From JBBTCJ01 sp038043285 (GTDB taxonomy: Bacteria; Planctomycetota; Phycisphaerae; UBA1845): a DNA stretch of 29,012 nt. The notes under the pieces are model-generated. The model made no database searches and was not told the origin of the DNA. It saw only the letters and a list, made by a program, of their open reading frames with translations. Where the stretch lies: assembly GCA_038043285.1 (NCBI GenBank), contig JBBTCJ010000150.1:1-29012 (forward strand), written 5' to 3'. Positions 14,146 to 22,456 of the stretch are shown here, piece by piece; position 1 is the first letter of the stretch, and the number at the start of each line of letters is the position of its first letter. The translations under genes were made by a program, and so were the position numbers.

Positions 14146-14475
14146 ATAGATCAAGACGTCCCTGACCATCTCTCTCTCCTGAAAGGTGTCCGAAGAACAC
14201 AAACACCCCAGGATTCCGCGGGTCGTCGCCATCGGTTGCCATCTCGCGCCATTAAAGCAAGGTGCGGCAGGGTGGCCCACCTCCTTGGGAGGTGGGGGAG
14301 GCGATGATTATGGGCGGATGGCATCACCAGATGATCGGCCAGCCCTTTGACTGGCCGTGTTCCGCCGCGCGGACCGAGAATGGTAAAGGCAGGTGCGAGC
14401 ACTTGCCCTAGGAGACGGGTATTACAAATGGAAGCAGATCTCTGAGTGCGTTCCCCACAGCGTGGAGGGGGGGAA
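14146..14475. other. Convergent intergenic spacer with palindromes
   Basis: This 330-base stretch between two converging genes has no believable open frame. Besides the palindromic repeat at 14276-14296, it contains CGGCCAG/CTGGCCG (14336-14342 and 14351-14357, 7 bp, 8-base loop). Close to the ppk2 stop there is an imperfect hairpin (about 14451-14475, TTCCCC against GGGGAA) that could end ppk2 transcription on the minus strand. Confidence 0.4.
14276..14296. repeat. REP-like palindrome CCCACCTCC-TTG-GGAGGTGGG
   Basis: This is a perfect 9-bp palindrome with a 3-base loop, followed by GGGAGGC and preceded by GCAGGGTGG. The shape and flanks resemble dispersed palindromic elements of GC-rich genomes. 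A shorter relative with the same GGTGG-rich arm and GGGGGAGGC tail lies at 15696-15719. Confidence 0.5.
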
Positions 14476-15486
14476 TCAGTCGATCTTCACGTCGTTGCGG
14501 TGGTAACGCATCACCACTTCAGGATCGGGCAGCAGCGGGACGCCGGCATGGCCCTTGCAGTCGTAGTCGATCAGCGACAACACGTAGCGCATGCTGTGCA
14601 GGCGGGCTTGCTTCTTGTTGTTGGCCCTCACGATGATCCACGGGCTGTAGCTGGTGTGGGTCCGGCTCAAAACCAGTTCCTTGTATTTCGTGTAGGCATC
14701 CCACAGTTCCTGGGCCCGGCTATCCAGCGGACTGAGCTTCCATTGCTTCAGCGGATTGCTTTTCCGCGATTTGAAACGGGATACTTGCTCGTCGCGGGAG
14801 ATGGAGAACCAGAACTTCACCAAGATCACCCCGTCTTCGACGAGCATATGCTCGAATTCGGGAACCTGCTGCATGAAGCGCTCGTATTCCTGGCGCGTGC
14901 AGAAATTGTTGACCGGCTCGACGATGCCGCGGTTGTACCAGCTGCGGTCGAAGAAGACCATCTCGCCCTTGTTGGGCAGTTGCTTCATGTAACGTTGGAA
15001 GTACCACTGACCGCGTTCTTCTTCGGTGGGCTTGGGCAGGGCCACGACGCGCATGGCGCGGGGGTTGAGGTGTTCCATGAATCGGCGGATGGTCCCACCT
15101 TTGCCGGCCGCGTCGCGCCCCTCGAAAATGATCGCCAGCCGCTTGTCCTCCTGCTGAATCCACCGCTGCAACTTGACCAGTTCGATTTGCAGTAGCTCCA
15201 GCTCATTCTCGTACTGGATCGCCTCTTTGATCTTGCCCACGCCGATTGTTCGGGAGCGCAGCGCTCGGATGAATTCCCGGCGGGAATGGAGCTTGGCCAG
15301 TTCCTCGCCGTCGAGATAAAGACTCGCGTCGCCGGGAACGGCTTGTCGCATTGGGGGTGACGGCGCCAACGCGCCTTGGAGAATCTCCAGGCCCGTTTCC
15401 GCCAGTGCAGCGCCGGCGGTGGACTGCTCCTGAGGGCTCGAGTCCCGGCTCCGAATCGTTGTTGTGTGGTTCATGAAAACAACCAT
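14476..15486 (-). CDS. ppk2: Polyphosphate kinase 2 (PPK2 class I)
   Basis: PPK2 enzymes transfer phosphate between polyphosphate and nucleotides, class I mainly ADP to ATP or GDP to GTP. The 336-residue protein has one P-loop kinase domain, as expected for class I. The Walker A motif is E-G-R-D-A-A-G-K-G-G (122-131). The Walker B region is F-F-D-R-S-W-Y-N-R-G (178-187). The lid region spans about residues 239-256 (K-S-R-K-S-N-P-L-K-Q-W-K-L-S-P). The segment S-R-T-H-T-S-Y-S-P-W-I (274-284) is typical of the family. Residues 1-55 form a low-complexity N-terminal extension. The start may be ATG at 15486 or 15474; neither has a strong ribosome binding site. The gene stands alone, convergent with the Cys-rich protein gene and divergent from smc, with no ppk1 or ppx nearby. 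Confidence 0.94.
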   Translation of the reverse strand: MVVFMNHTTTIRSRDSSPQEQSTAGAALAETGLEILQGALAPSPPMRQAVPGDASLYLDGEELAKLHSRREFIRALRSRTIGVGKIKEAIQYENELELLQIELVKLQRWIQQEDKRLAIIFEGRDAAGKGGTIRRFMEHLNPRAMRVVALPKPTEEERGQWYFQRYMKQLPNKGEMVFFDRSWYNRGIVEPVNNFCTRQEYERFMQQVPEFEHMLVEDGVILVKFWFSISRDEQVSRFKSRKSNPLKQWKLSPLDSRAQELWDAYTKYKELVLSRTHTSYSPWIIVRANNKKQARLHSMRYVLSLIDYDCKGHAGVPLLPDPEVVMRYHRNDVKID

Positions 15487-15576
15487 CCCAATGGAGTAGC
15501 GTATTCGCGGTCGCGGCGCGTGTCCGGGCAGAATCTGAATGATCTTCGTGGCCTATCGGACAAACTGCCGCCCCAC

Positions 15577-15915
15577 TTAACGTAATAATTCAGCCGTCCG
15601 AAATGGAGAGCCGCCATGCACCCGAAGTTTCTCGGGACGGAGTGACGTAACTTGTGTCGCGGCCGTGGGTTGCGGGGTTTCGCGGGATGAGCTTGCCACC
15701 CACAGGTGGAGGGGGAGGCTCAGCAGCGTGAAGGCCCGTTGCTGAAGCGGCGCGGGGCGAGCGAGCATCTCGGCGGTGTCGATCGCCGCCGAAGGGGGCC
15801 TCAAGGGCATCTTGGGTGTCGGGGGCTTGTGGGTCAGGTATCGCACGCGGCGCTTGATGAGCGTGGCCAGGTTCTTGAGCAGAGTCCGGGAGCCGTACAC
15901 CGTAGGTCGTCGCAA
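15577..15915 (-). CDS. Doubtful small ORF, hypothetical
   Basis: This open frame of 112 codons starts at TTG. In its first two thirds the third codon positions are mostly G or C, as in the true genes around it, and residues 11-31 (T-L-L-K-N-L-A-T-L-I-K-R-R-V-R-Y) look protein-like. Against it, there is no ribosome binding site, I recognise no family, and its C-terminal part runs through a palindromic intergenic repeat. It may be a decayed gene or chance. Confidence 0.2.
   Translation of the reverse strand: MRRPTVYGSRTLLKNLATLIKRRVRYLTHKPPTPKMPLRPPSAAIDTAEMLARPAPLQQRAFTLLSLPLHLWVASSSRETPQPTAATQVTSLRPEKLRVHGGSPFRTAELLR
15696..15709. repeat. Short palindrome CCACC-CACA-GGTGG
   Basis: A 5-bp stem with a CACA loop is followed by AGGGGGAGGC, the same type of tail as at the longer palindrome at 14276-14296. 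The two may be members of one dispersed repeat family. Confidence 0.3.
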
Positions 15916-16057
15916 GAGCGTGTTGGTTCCGATCGAGGCGATTGCCTTCCCAGGCGCTGCGTGGTAATTTCCAAGCTGCGAACTGGTGGAAAGGGCCGAT
16001 GTTCCGACGGGCCGTCACGGACGACGGCTCCCACGAAGGCAAGGAGGCGACACATCC

Positions 16058-19000
16058 ATGCTCCTCAAGCGCGTCAGCATGTGCGGTTTCAAGAGCTTCG
16101 CCGACAAGGTCGATTTCGACTTTGGTCCCGGCGTGACTTGCATCGTCGGACCCAACGGGTGCGGAAAGAGCAACGTCGTGGACTCGGTCAAGTGGGTTCT
16201 CGGCGAGCAGTCGGCCCGCTCGCTGCGCGGCAAGCAGATGGGCGACATGATCTTCAACGGCTCCAGTACGCGGCGCAGCAGCGGCGTCGCCCAGGTGGAC
16301 TTGGTCTTCGACAACACCGACCGTTCGCTATCGCTGGACGCAGACGAGGTCACGCTGACGCGCAAGCTCTACCGTTCCGGTGAGAGCGAATACCTCCTCA
16401 ACAACGGCGTCGCCCGGCTTAAGGATATCCGCGAATTGGTCCTGGACACCGGCGTTGGCGTGGATGCCTATTCGGTCATCGAGCAGGGACGGGTCGACCA
16501 ATTGCTGCAAAGCAGCCCGCAGGACCGCCGGATCATCTTCGAGGAGGCCGCCGGCATCTCCAAGTACAAGGCCCGCAAGCGCGAAGCCGAGCGCAAGCTC
16601 GAACGCACCCAGCAGAATCTCCTGCGGGTGGCCGACATCATTGAGGAGTTGGAGAAGCGCCTCCGCAGCGTGAAACTTCAGGCGGGCAAGGCGCGAAACT
16701 TTCAGGAATACCAAGTCCGGCTCAACGATCTGCGATCGACCTACGCGATGGCGGAATACCACCGCCACACGGAATTGCTCCGCGAGGTGTCCCGCGAAGT
16801 GGAGCAGTGCAGCGACCGCGCGACCGCCCTGCGAACGGACATCGATCGCATCGAGACGCAATCGACCGAGGGAACCCTTGAACTCGACCGCTGCCAGGGC
16901 GACATCGGGCAGGTCGATAGCCGACTGATTCAGACCACCTCGGACATCGCTGCCCAGACCGAGCGCGTGGAGGCCGCGCGGCACCGCGTCGAGGAACAGC
17001 AATCCCTCCGGACCCGCGTCGAAGAGCGGCTCGCCGTCGATGAGCAACGTGTCGCCGTCGCGCGGAACGAGTTGGCCGACCGCCAGGCCGCCGCTGGGGA
17101 GTTGCAGCACCGGGTGGAGGAGTTGCACGCCGGCGTGGACCTTCTCAACGAGCGGGATTGCGCGCTCGCCCGCGACCTGACCCAAGCGCAGGCGACGCTG
17201 GAGGACGAGAAGGCGGGCATCATCGAACTCCTTCGCCGCAGCGCGCAGACGCACAACGAGATCGTCCGTCTCAGCACCCAGCGTGAATCCCTGGTGGGCC
17301 AGAAGGGAAGGCTTTCCGAGCGCGACGCGCGGATTTCGGTGGAACTCCAGACCGCCGTCGAGCAGAAGGCCCAGTTCGAGCGCCGTGTCCGCGAGGTGGA
17401 GGCGCTGATCGTCGCCGAGACGCAGAAGTTGGAGGAGAAGAAGCAGGAGGCCCGTCGGGTCAACGAGTTGCGCCAACGCCTGGTCGACGAGTTGGCCGCC
17501 GCCAAGGAAAACCGCAGCGCGATGCAGTCCCGCCGGGAGCTTCTCGATGATTTGCAACGAAATAGGGAGGGCGTCGGCGCGGGCGTTCGGCAGTTGCTCG
17601 ACGAACGCGCGACCCAGTCGCCGTCGCGCTTGGCGCGCTCCGTCGCCTGCTTGGTGGCGGACGTCTTCGAGACCGACGTGGCCCACGCCTCAATCATCGA
17701 AGCGGTGCTCGCCGGGGCCGATCAGGATCTCATCGTCGAGGACGGCGAAGTCTTTCTCGCCGACCCCGAGGCCTTCGAGCGGCTTGCCGGCCGGGTCACT
17801 GCGCTGTGCGAGGACCGCGTTCCGCCGGTGCTGAACCCGCGCGACTTCTCCGGATTCCCCGGCTTCGTCGGGCGGGCGATCGATCTGGTGCGCTATCCCG
17901 AACGCTACGAGCGGATCGCCCGGCATCTGTTCGGCAAGACCCTGTTGGTCGAGGATCTGGCATCCGGGCTGGCCTTGTCGAGAGTCGACGTCGACGGTCA
18001 CACGATCGTGACCCGTCGCGGCGAAGTGCTCAGCCCGGAGGGACGGGTCAGCGTCGGACCGGTCAAGGCCGAGGCGGGCCTGATTTCCCGCAAGAGCGAA
18101 CTCCGCGAGTTGCAACAACTTCTCGTCGAAACCGATGAGCGAATTCGCACCCTCGCCGACCAGCTCAACCGCACCGAGGCTGAGGTCGGACACCTCGACG
18201 CCGTTCAACAGGAGCTTCGCACCGCGATCTATGAGTCCAGCACGGCCCGCGTGGAAGCCAACGCGGCGGCCCAGAGCATCCAGGAAGTCGTTACCAGGTT
18301 GACCAATGAGCAGCCGTTGATTGCCCACGAGGTCGCCATGCTCGAGCACCAGATCCGCGACGTGCTCGACAAGAGCGCCGCCGGCGGCCGGACGCTCGAA
18401 GAGATGGAGGCCGAGAACGAAAGCCGTGAACGGATGGTGGCGCAACATCAGGCGCGCATCGACGAAGTCGTCGCCGCCCGCCTGCATCTGCAAGACCAAT
18501 TAACCCAGGCCAAGGTCGAACTCGGACAACTGAGTGAGAAGCGATCGGCGACGGCCCAGGTCATCGGCAACCTCGACCGCGCGATCCACGACTTGGATTC
18601 CGCGGTCCTGCAAGCCCGGAGCGACCTTGCCCAATGCGAAGCGAAAACCGCCGACGCCGTGCGAACGATCGCCGCGGGTGAAGAACTCCTTCGATCGCTA
18701 CGAACGCAGGTCGAAGACCTCGAGAATCAGGCGGCCCGGCTCCGCACGCGACGGGACGAACTTCGTACCCATCTCGACGGACTGGCCCACTCGTTGAAGT
18801 CCCTTCGAAGTGAATTGGTCGAGGTCGAGGCCAGACTCCATGAACGCCAGATGACCGTCGCCCAGGCGACCGTTCGCCGCGACGAGCTGGTGGTCCGAGT
18901 TCAGGAGGAACTGTCCGTCAACCTGGCCCAGCGGTACCTCGAATACCAGCACCAGGATCAGGACTGGACGACCGTTGAAACGGAGATTGGGGAGCTGCGC

Positions 19001-19624
19001 GCCAAGATCGAACGGCTGGGCAACGTGAACCTGGACGCGATTCATGAGCTGTCCGAGCTGGAGGAGCGGCATGGCTTCCTTTCCGGTCAGAAGAACGACC
19101 TGGAAGATTCGCACCGCAAGCTGACGCAATTGATTGATCTGCTGAATCAAGAGTCGCAGGAGCGGTTCCGTGCCGCCTTCGACGAAATCCAGGCGAACTT
19201 TCGGGACTTGTTTCGCAAGCTTTTCGGCGGCGGGCGGGCGGACATCGTGCTCGAGGACCCCGAAAACGTCCTCGATTGCGGCATCGAGATCGTCGCTCAA
19301 CCGCCCGGCAAGGAGCTGCGCACCATCTCCCTGATGTCCGGCGGCGAAAAGTCCATGACCGCGATCGCGCTGCTGATGAGCATCTTCAAGACCAAGCCCG
19401 CTCCCTTCGCCATTCTGGACGAGGTGGACGCGGCTCTGGACGAGGCCAACAACGATCGTTTCAACCGCATCGTTCGTGAGTTTGTCACCGAGGCCCAGTT
19501 CATCGTCATCACCCACTCCAAACGCACCATGAGCATCGGTGACCGGCTCTACGGCATCACCATGCAGGAACCCGGCGTCTCCACGCGGGTCAGCGTGAGC
19601 CTGGACGACGCCCAGGTGGCCTAG
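16058..19624 (+). CDS. smc: Chromosome segregation protein SMC
   Basis: SMC is the ATPase core of bacterial condensin and organises and segregates the chromosome as a dimer, normally with ScpA and ScpB. The 1188-residue protein is full length. It has an N-terminal ATPase half with Walker A G-P-N-G-C-G-K-S (31-38), a long coiled coil, a hinge at about 500-660 (from G-V-G-A-G-V-R-Q-L-L, with G-R-V-S-V-G-P near its end), a second coiled coil, and a C-terminal half with the ABC signature M-S-G-G-E-K-S (1093-1099), Walker B F-A-I-L-D-E-V-D (1117-1124) and H-S-K-R-T-M (1153-1158). The start at 16058 has AAGGAGG ten bases upstream and gives the classical M-L-L-K-R-V-x-x-x-G-F-K-S-F N-terminus; the open frame before it is discarded. 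scpA and scpB are not in the window. The gene ends 43 bases from the converging cheY. Confidence 0.97.
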   Translation: MLLKRVSMCGFKSFADKVDFDFGPGVTCIVGPNGCGKSNVVDSVKWVLGEQSARSLRGKQMGDMIFNGSSTRRSSGVAQVDLVFDNTDRSLSLDADEVTLTRKLYRSGESEYLLNNGVARLKDIRELVLDTGVGVDAYSVIEQGRVDQLLQSSPQDRRIIFEEAAGISKYKARKREAERKLERTQQNLLRVADIIEELEKRLRSVKLQAGKARNFQEYQVRLNDLRSTYAMAEYHRHTELLREVSREVEQCSDRATALRTDIDRIETQSTEGTLELDRCQGDIGQVDSRLIQTTSDIAAQTERVEAARHRVEEQQSLRTRVEERLAVDEQRVAVARNELADRQAAAGELQHRVEELHAGVDLLNERDCALARDLTQAQATLEDEKAGIIELLRRSAQTHNEIVRLSTQRESLVGQKGRLSERDARISVELQTAVEQKAQFERRVREVEALIVAETQKLEEKKQEARRVNELRQRLVDELAAAKENRSAMQSRRELLDDLQRNREGVGAGVRQLLDERATQSPSRLARSVACLVADVFETDVAHASIIEAVLAGADQDLIVEDGEVFLADPEAFERLAGRVTALCEDRVPPVLNPRDFSGFPGFVGRAIDLVRYPERYERIARHLFGKTLLVEDLASGLALSRVDVDGHTIVTRRGEVLSPEGRVSVGPVKAEAGLISRKSELRELQQLLVETDERIRTLADQLNRTEAEVGHLDAVQQELRTAIYESSTARVEANAAAQSIQEVVTRLTNEQPLIAHEVAMLEHQIRDVLDKSAAGGRTLEEMEAENESRERMVAQHQARIDEVVAARLHLQDQLTQAKVELGQLSEKRSATAQVIGNLDRAIHDLDSAVLQARSDLAQCEAKTADAVRTIAAGEELLRSLRTQVEDLENQAARLRTRRDELRTHLDGLAHSLKSLRSELVEVEARLHERQMTVAQATVRRDELVVRVQEELSVNLAQRYLEYQHQDQDWTTVETEIGELRAKIERLGNVNLDAIHELSELEERHGFLSGQKNDLEDSHRKLTQLIDLLNQESQERFRAAFDEIQANFRDLFRKLFGGGRADIVLEDPENVLDCGIEIVAQPPGKELRTISLMSGGEKSMTAIALLMSIFKTKPAPFAILDEVDAALDEANNDRFNRIVREFVTEAQFIVITHSKRTMSIGDRLYGITMQEPGVSTRVSVSLDDAQVA

Positions 19625-19667
19625 CGGGCGGTGGAGGAAGTTCTTCGGTTGGACGAACGGGCGAATG

Positions 19668-20048
19668 TCAGGTCGCGGCCGCGGCGCCGATCTTGGCCAT
19701 GGTCTGGCTGATCTTTTCGCCCAGCGACTCGACGGTGAACGGCTTGACGATGTAGTTGTTGACGCCGGCCTTGACCGCCTCCAGCACGCGGGACTTCTCC
19801 GCCTCCGTGGTGCACATGATGATCGGCGTTTTGCGGTCTGTCTCGCGGATCTTGCGGATCAGCGTGATGCCGTCCATGTTGGGCATATTCCAGTCGACGA
19901 GCATGAGATCGGGCTTGGCGATCCCATACTGAGTCAGCGCCTGGACCCCGTCTTCGGCTTCGACCACGTCTTCGTGACCGAGCTGCTTCAGCACGTTCTT
20001 CTGGATGTTGCGGATGGTCCGCGAATCGTCGACCAGCAGAATTTTCAC
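19668..20048 (-). CDS. cheY: CheY-like single-domain response regulator
   Basis: This is a stand-alone receiver domain of 126 residues. It should accept phosphate from CheA and signal to the output, probably the flagellar motor or another appendage. The acidic pocket is Asp7-Asp8, the phosphoacceptor is Asp52 (M-L-V-D-W-N-M-P), and the switch residues are Thr80 and Lys102 (V-K-P-F). No output domain is present. It starts with GTG at 20048; AGGAG lies eight bases upstream, inside the end of the preceding cheX. The GTG overlaps the cheX stop as GTGA, so the two are translationally coupled and probably made in fixed ratio. Confidence 0.94.
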   Translation of the reverse strand: MKILLVDDSRTIRNIQKNVLKQLGHEDVVEAEDGVQALTQYGIAKPDLMLVDWNMPNMDGITLIRKIRETDRKTPIIMCTTEAEKSRVLEAVKAGVNNYIVKPFTVESLGEKISQTMAKIGAAAAT

Positions 20049-20551
20049 GAGAGCACTCCTACTTCGCCCACCGGCGCGACCCGGGTGGCCGGCCTGGCGA
20101 GAACCATGCCCACTTCAACGTAGAACGTACCGCACTCGGTGTTGCAGGGAATGACGATGCGCGGCGTGGTCTTCGAACACGATACGCTGTGGTTTTTTCC
20201 GACGATGACGTTGGGCAGCGATATGGAGATTCGCAAGCCCTCAAACTGCGCCTTGGCTCCTCCCGCGACCATGTTCGCCAACTCTCCCAGGGCGTCGGCA
20301 AAGTCCGGATGCTGGGGATCAATCGTGATCTTGGCGAACGCCGAAGCGACTTTGGAGGCGACCTCAAAGGAGAAGTGAAGGACCACGCTTCCTGCCGCAT
20401 CACCCGAAAACCCGATGACGCCGGACACGTCGGAAGCCGGATCGTTTCCGTGCTTCAACTGCGGCTTTTCGACGTTGGTCGCGAAACCGCACATCGTCTG
20501 GAACGTGTTGCGGATCGAGTGGATGAAAGGATTGATGTAGCGTACGTCCAT
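20045..20551 (-). CDS. cheX: CheX-type CheY-P phosphatase
   Basis: CheX is a CheC-family phosphatase that dephosphorylates CheY-P. The 168-residue protein has the start M-D-V-R-Y-I-N-P-F (1-9), D-V-S-G-V-I-G-F-S-G (41-50), and a single active-site helix D-A-L-G-E-L-A-N-M-V-A-G-G-A-K (86-100), with the E-x-x-N pair Glu90 and Asn93, followed by I-S-L-P (110-113). One active site per chain is the CheX pattern, whereas CheC normally has two. A ribosome binding site (GGGGAG) precedes the ATG. The gene is translationally coupled to the cheY downstream, so that CheY is its likely substrate. It is divergent from cheW. Confidence 0.9.
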   Translation of the reverse strand: MDVRYINPFIHSIRNTFQTMCGFATNVEKPQLKHGNDPASDVSGVIGFSGDAAGSVVLHFSFEVASKVASAFAKITIDPQHPDFADALGELANMVAGGAKAQFEGLRISISLPNVIVGKNHSVSCSKTTPRIVIPCNTECGTFYVEVGMVLARPATRVAPVGEVGVLS

Positions 20552-20969
20552 CTGAACCTACTCCCCGGAGGCTTCGCAGCGGTACTTCCCGTTCGCAGAG
20601 CCGTCCCGCGTCGGCCCGTATTCTTCCTTCGTCTATCGGGTTCTTGGAGCGTGGGCTGAACCTTTCGCGTCGAGGCGCGATGAAACGCGCTGATTCGGGA
20701 GGTCCGGCGTTCCCTCCGCACGCGCCACGCACGAACCCCGGCGAAACCCGCGTCCGGTAACCCGCGCCGGGCCTCATCCTCTTCAAGACTTGTGCTGATC
20801 TTCCCGATGGGTTGAATCGGCAGGCGCTTGGATGCGCGGCGCGTCGGTCGCGGCGTGGTCTGGCGGAATCCAAACCAACCGCTTGTCCGGTGCGCGCCCC
20901 CCATGCACACGGGGCCATCCTGGGGCCGATGGGCTGACGGCCTCTCGTTTCGTTCGCCAAGGAGTTCGT
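20552..20969. other. Divergent spacer between cheX and cheW
   Basis: This 418-base region should hold the promoters for both arms of the chemotaxis cluster. I see no sigma-70 pair of quality and no -24/-12 (sigma-54) motif. Open frames crossing it have no protein-like composition. The ribosome binding site of cheW (AAGGAG) is at 20959-20964. Confidence 0.45.
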
Positions 20970-21482
20970 ATGTCCTCTGCCGTACTGGAACCACAGGCTG
21001 CGGTGGCAGAAGCCGCGGCTGAACACTCCGAAGAACGATCCACCCAGGTCGTCAGTTTCCGTCTGGCCAACGAGGAGTACGCCGTCGACATCATGCGCGT
21101 GCAGGAGATCATCCTGATCGGCCAGATCACCGAGGTTCCCAACGTGCCCGAGTACGTCCGCGGACTGATCAACCTCCGCGGGCATGTCATCCCCGTTGTC
21201 GACCTTCGGGTCCGCTTCCGCCTCGGAGTCGCCGATGCAACCGAGGACACCCGAATCATCGTGCTGAACCTCAGCAGTAAAACCGTGGGCGTTATTGTCG
21301 ACGGCGTGGACGAAGTTCTGCGATTCTCTGACGACCAGGTCGAGCCGGTCAGCGGCGGGTTTACCGGCGTCGGTTCGGAATACGTGCGTGGATTGGTGAA
21401 GCTCGAGAACAAGCTGCTCATCCTCCTCAACATGGATGAGGTCTTGCGCGGTGAGGAAGTCGTGCAGTCGGCCAGCGCCTAG
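20970..21482 (+). CDS. cheW: Chemotaxis adaptor CheW
   Basis: CheW links chemoreceptors to the kinase CheA in the signalling array. The 170-residue protein is a single CheW domain with V-S-F-R-L-A-N-E-E-Y-A-V-D-I (28-41), V-P-N-V-P-E-Y-V-R-G-L-I-N-L-R-G (57-71), V-I-P-V-V-D-L-R (73-80) and G-V-I-V-D-G-V-D-E-V (107-116). The N-terminal 25 residues are a variable, Ala/Glu-rich tail. The start at 20970 has AAGGAG five bases upstream. It is the first gene of the rightward cheW-cheR-cheA-cheC-cheD run. Confidence 0.95.
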   Translation: MSSAVLEPQAAVAEAAAEHSEERSTQVVSFRLANEEYAVDIMRVQEIILIGQITEVPNVPEYVRGLINLRGHVIPVVDLRVRFRLGVADATEDTRIIVLNLSSKTVGVIVDGVDEVLRFSDDQVEPVSGGFTGVGSEYVRGLVKLENKLLILLNMDEVLRGEEVVQSASA

Positions 21483-21576
21483 GCGGTTTGGTGAGGGAAT
21501 GCCGCCACGGACGCTCAACCGTCAGTGTCGCGGGCACGCCAGGCAATAGGCTCGGCCTCGATGAGAGGATTGTCGA

Positions 21577-22452
21577 ATGGACCTTGTCCAATTGGAACCC
21601 CAGGAGTTTGCCCGGATGGCCAAGCTCGTCTATGAGCGGACGGGCATTCATCTCCCGGAAACCAAGTCCACCATGCTCAGCAACCGGCTCCGCAAGCGAT
21701 TGCGCGAGTTGAAGATCGAAAGTTACGACGCCTATTACGAACTCCTCAAGGATCCGGCGCGGTGCGAGGAGGAACTTCCCAATTTCCTCTCCGCGGTCAC
21801 CACCAACGAAACCTACTTTTTCCGCAACGAGGCCCTGTGGAAGTTCTTTGAGGATCAATGGATCCCCGACATGGTCGAACGGCGGAAAAACTCTCCCAGC
21901 AAGACCCTCGCCCTCTGGAGCGCTGCCAGCAGCAGCGGCGAGGAGGCCTATACCGCCGCGATCTGCCTGCGGGAGCGCCTGCCCGCCGTCGCCGCGTGGA
22001 AGATCAACATCGTCGGAACAGACATCAGCGAGAAGGTTCTCGCGCGGGCCAGGTCCGGGTGCTACAATGACTATGCCGTGTCGCGCATGCCCGCGGAGCG
22101 GCGCGAAAAGTGGTTCAACGCCGAGGATGGATCGTACGTCCTCAAGCCGTCCGTCCGCGACATGGTCTCGTTCCGTTCCCACAACCTTCGCGATCCATTC
22201 ACCGCCGGCAAATTCGACCTGGTCTTTCTGCGCAACGTGCTGATGTACTTCGATACGCCCATGAAGCTTCGCGTGCTCCAGAACGTAACCGCGGCGCTGG
22301 CTCCCGGCGGAAAGCTCTTCGTCGGAGACGTCGATCCGATCCGCAATACCCGGGAGCTCAACGCTGCCCTGACGCTCAACTATGCCGGCCCGAACCTCTA
22401 CGAAAAACCCGAACGAACCGCCGTCGCCGCCGGCGCGGGGAATAGGAAATAA
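21577..22452 (+). CDS. cheR: Chemoreceptor glutamate methyltransferase CheR
   Basis: CheR methylates receptor glutamates using S-adenosylmethionine, for adaptation. The 291-residue protein has the N-terminal helical domain (1-70), T-T-N-E-T-Y-F-F-R (75-83), the SAM-binding loop W-S-A-A-S-S-S-G-E-E-A-Y (114-125), a second nucleotide strand with G-T-D-I-S (147-151), and F-L-R-N-V-L-M-Y-F (217-225). The loop is usually written W-S-A-G-C-S-T-G-E-E; here Gly-Cys is Ala-Ser. There is no clear C-terminal pentapeptide-binding extension or TPR. GAGAGG lies about eight bases before the ATG. The stop is four bases before the cheA start, so the two are co-translated. Confidence 0.95.
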   Translation: MDLVQLEPQEFARMAKLVYERTGIHLPETKSTMLSNRLRKRLRELKIESYDAYYELLKDPARCEEELPNFLSAVTTNETYFFRNEALWKFFEDQWIPDMVERRKNSPSKTLALWSAASSSGEEAYTAAICLRERLPAVAAWKINIVGTDISEKVLARARSGCYNDYAVSRMPAERREKWFNAEDGSYVLKPSVRDMVSFRSHNLRDPFTAGKFDLVFLRNVLMYFDTPMKLRVLQNVTAALAPGGKLFVGDVDPIRNTRELNAALTLNYAGPNLYEKPERTAVAAGAGNRK

Positions 22453-22456
22453 TCGC

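Larger units (their letters stand above)
15487..16057. other. Divergent spacer between ppk2 and smc
   Basis: These 571 bases separate divergent genes and should hold promoters for both, though I find no clear hexamer pair. The region contains a weak open frame on the minus strand (15577-15915) and a palindromic repeat (15696-15709). The AAGGAGG at 16041-16047 is the ribosome binding site of smc. Confidence 0.45.

Noticed and set aside
16328..17686. A 452-codon open frame on the minus strand.
   Set aside because: It is antisense to the SMC ATPase and coiled-coil coding region, with Leu/Gly-rich shadow composition.
19337..19357. SMC signature begins MSGGE instead of LSGGE.
   Set aside because: Met at this position is found in many bacterial SMC proteins, so I do not regard it as unusual.
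20552..20969. Sigma-28 or sigma-54 promoter for the chemotaxis genes.
   Set aside because: No TGGCAC-N5-TTGC or sigma-28-type pair is visible in the spacer. Any promoter there does not match the patterns I know.
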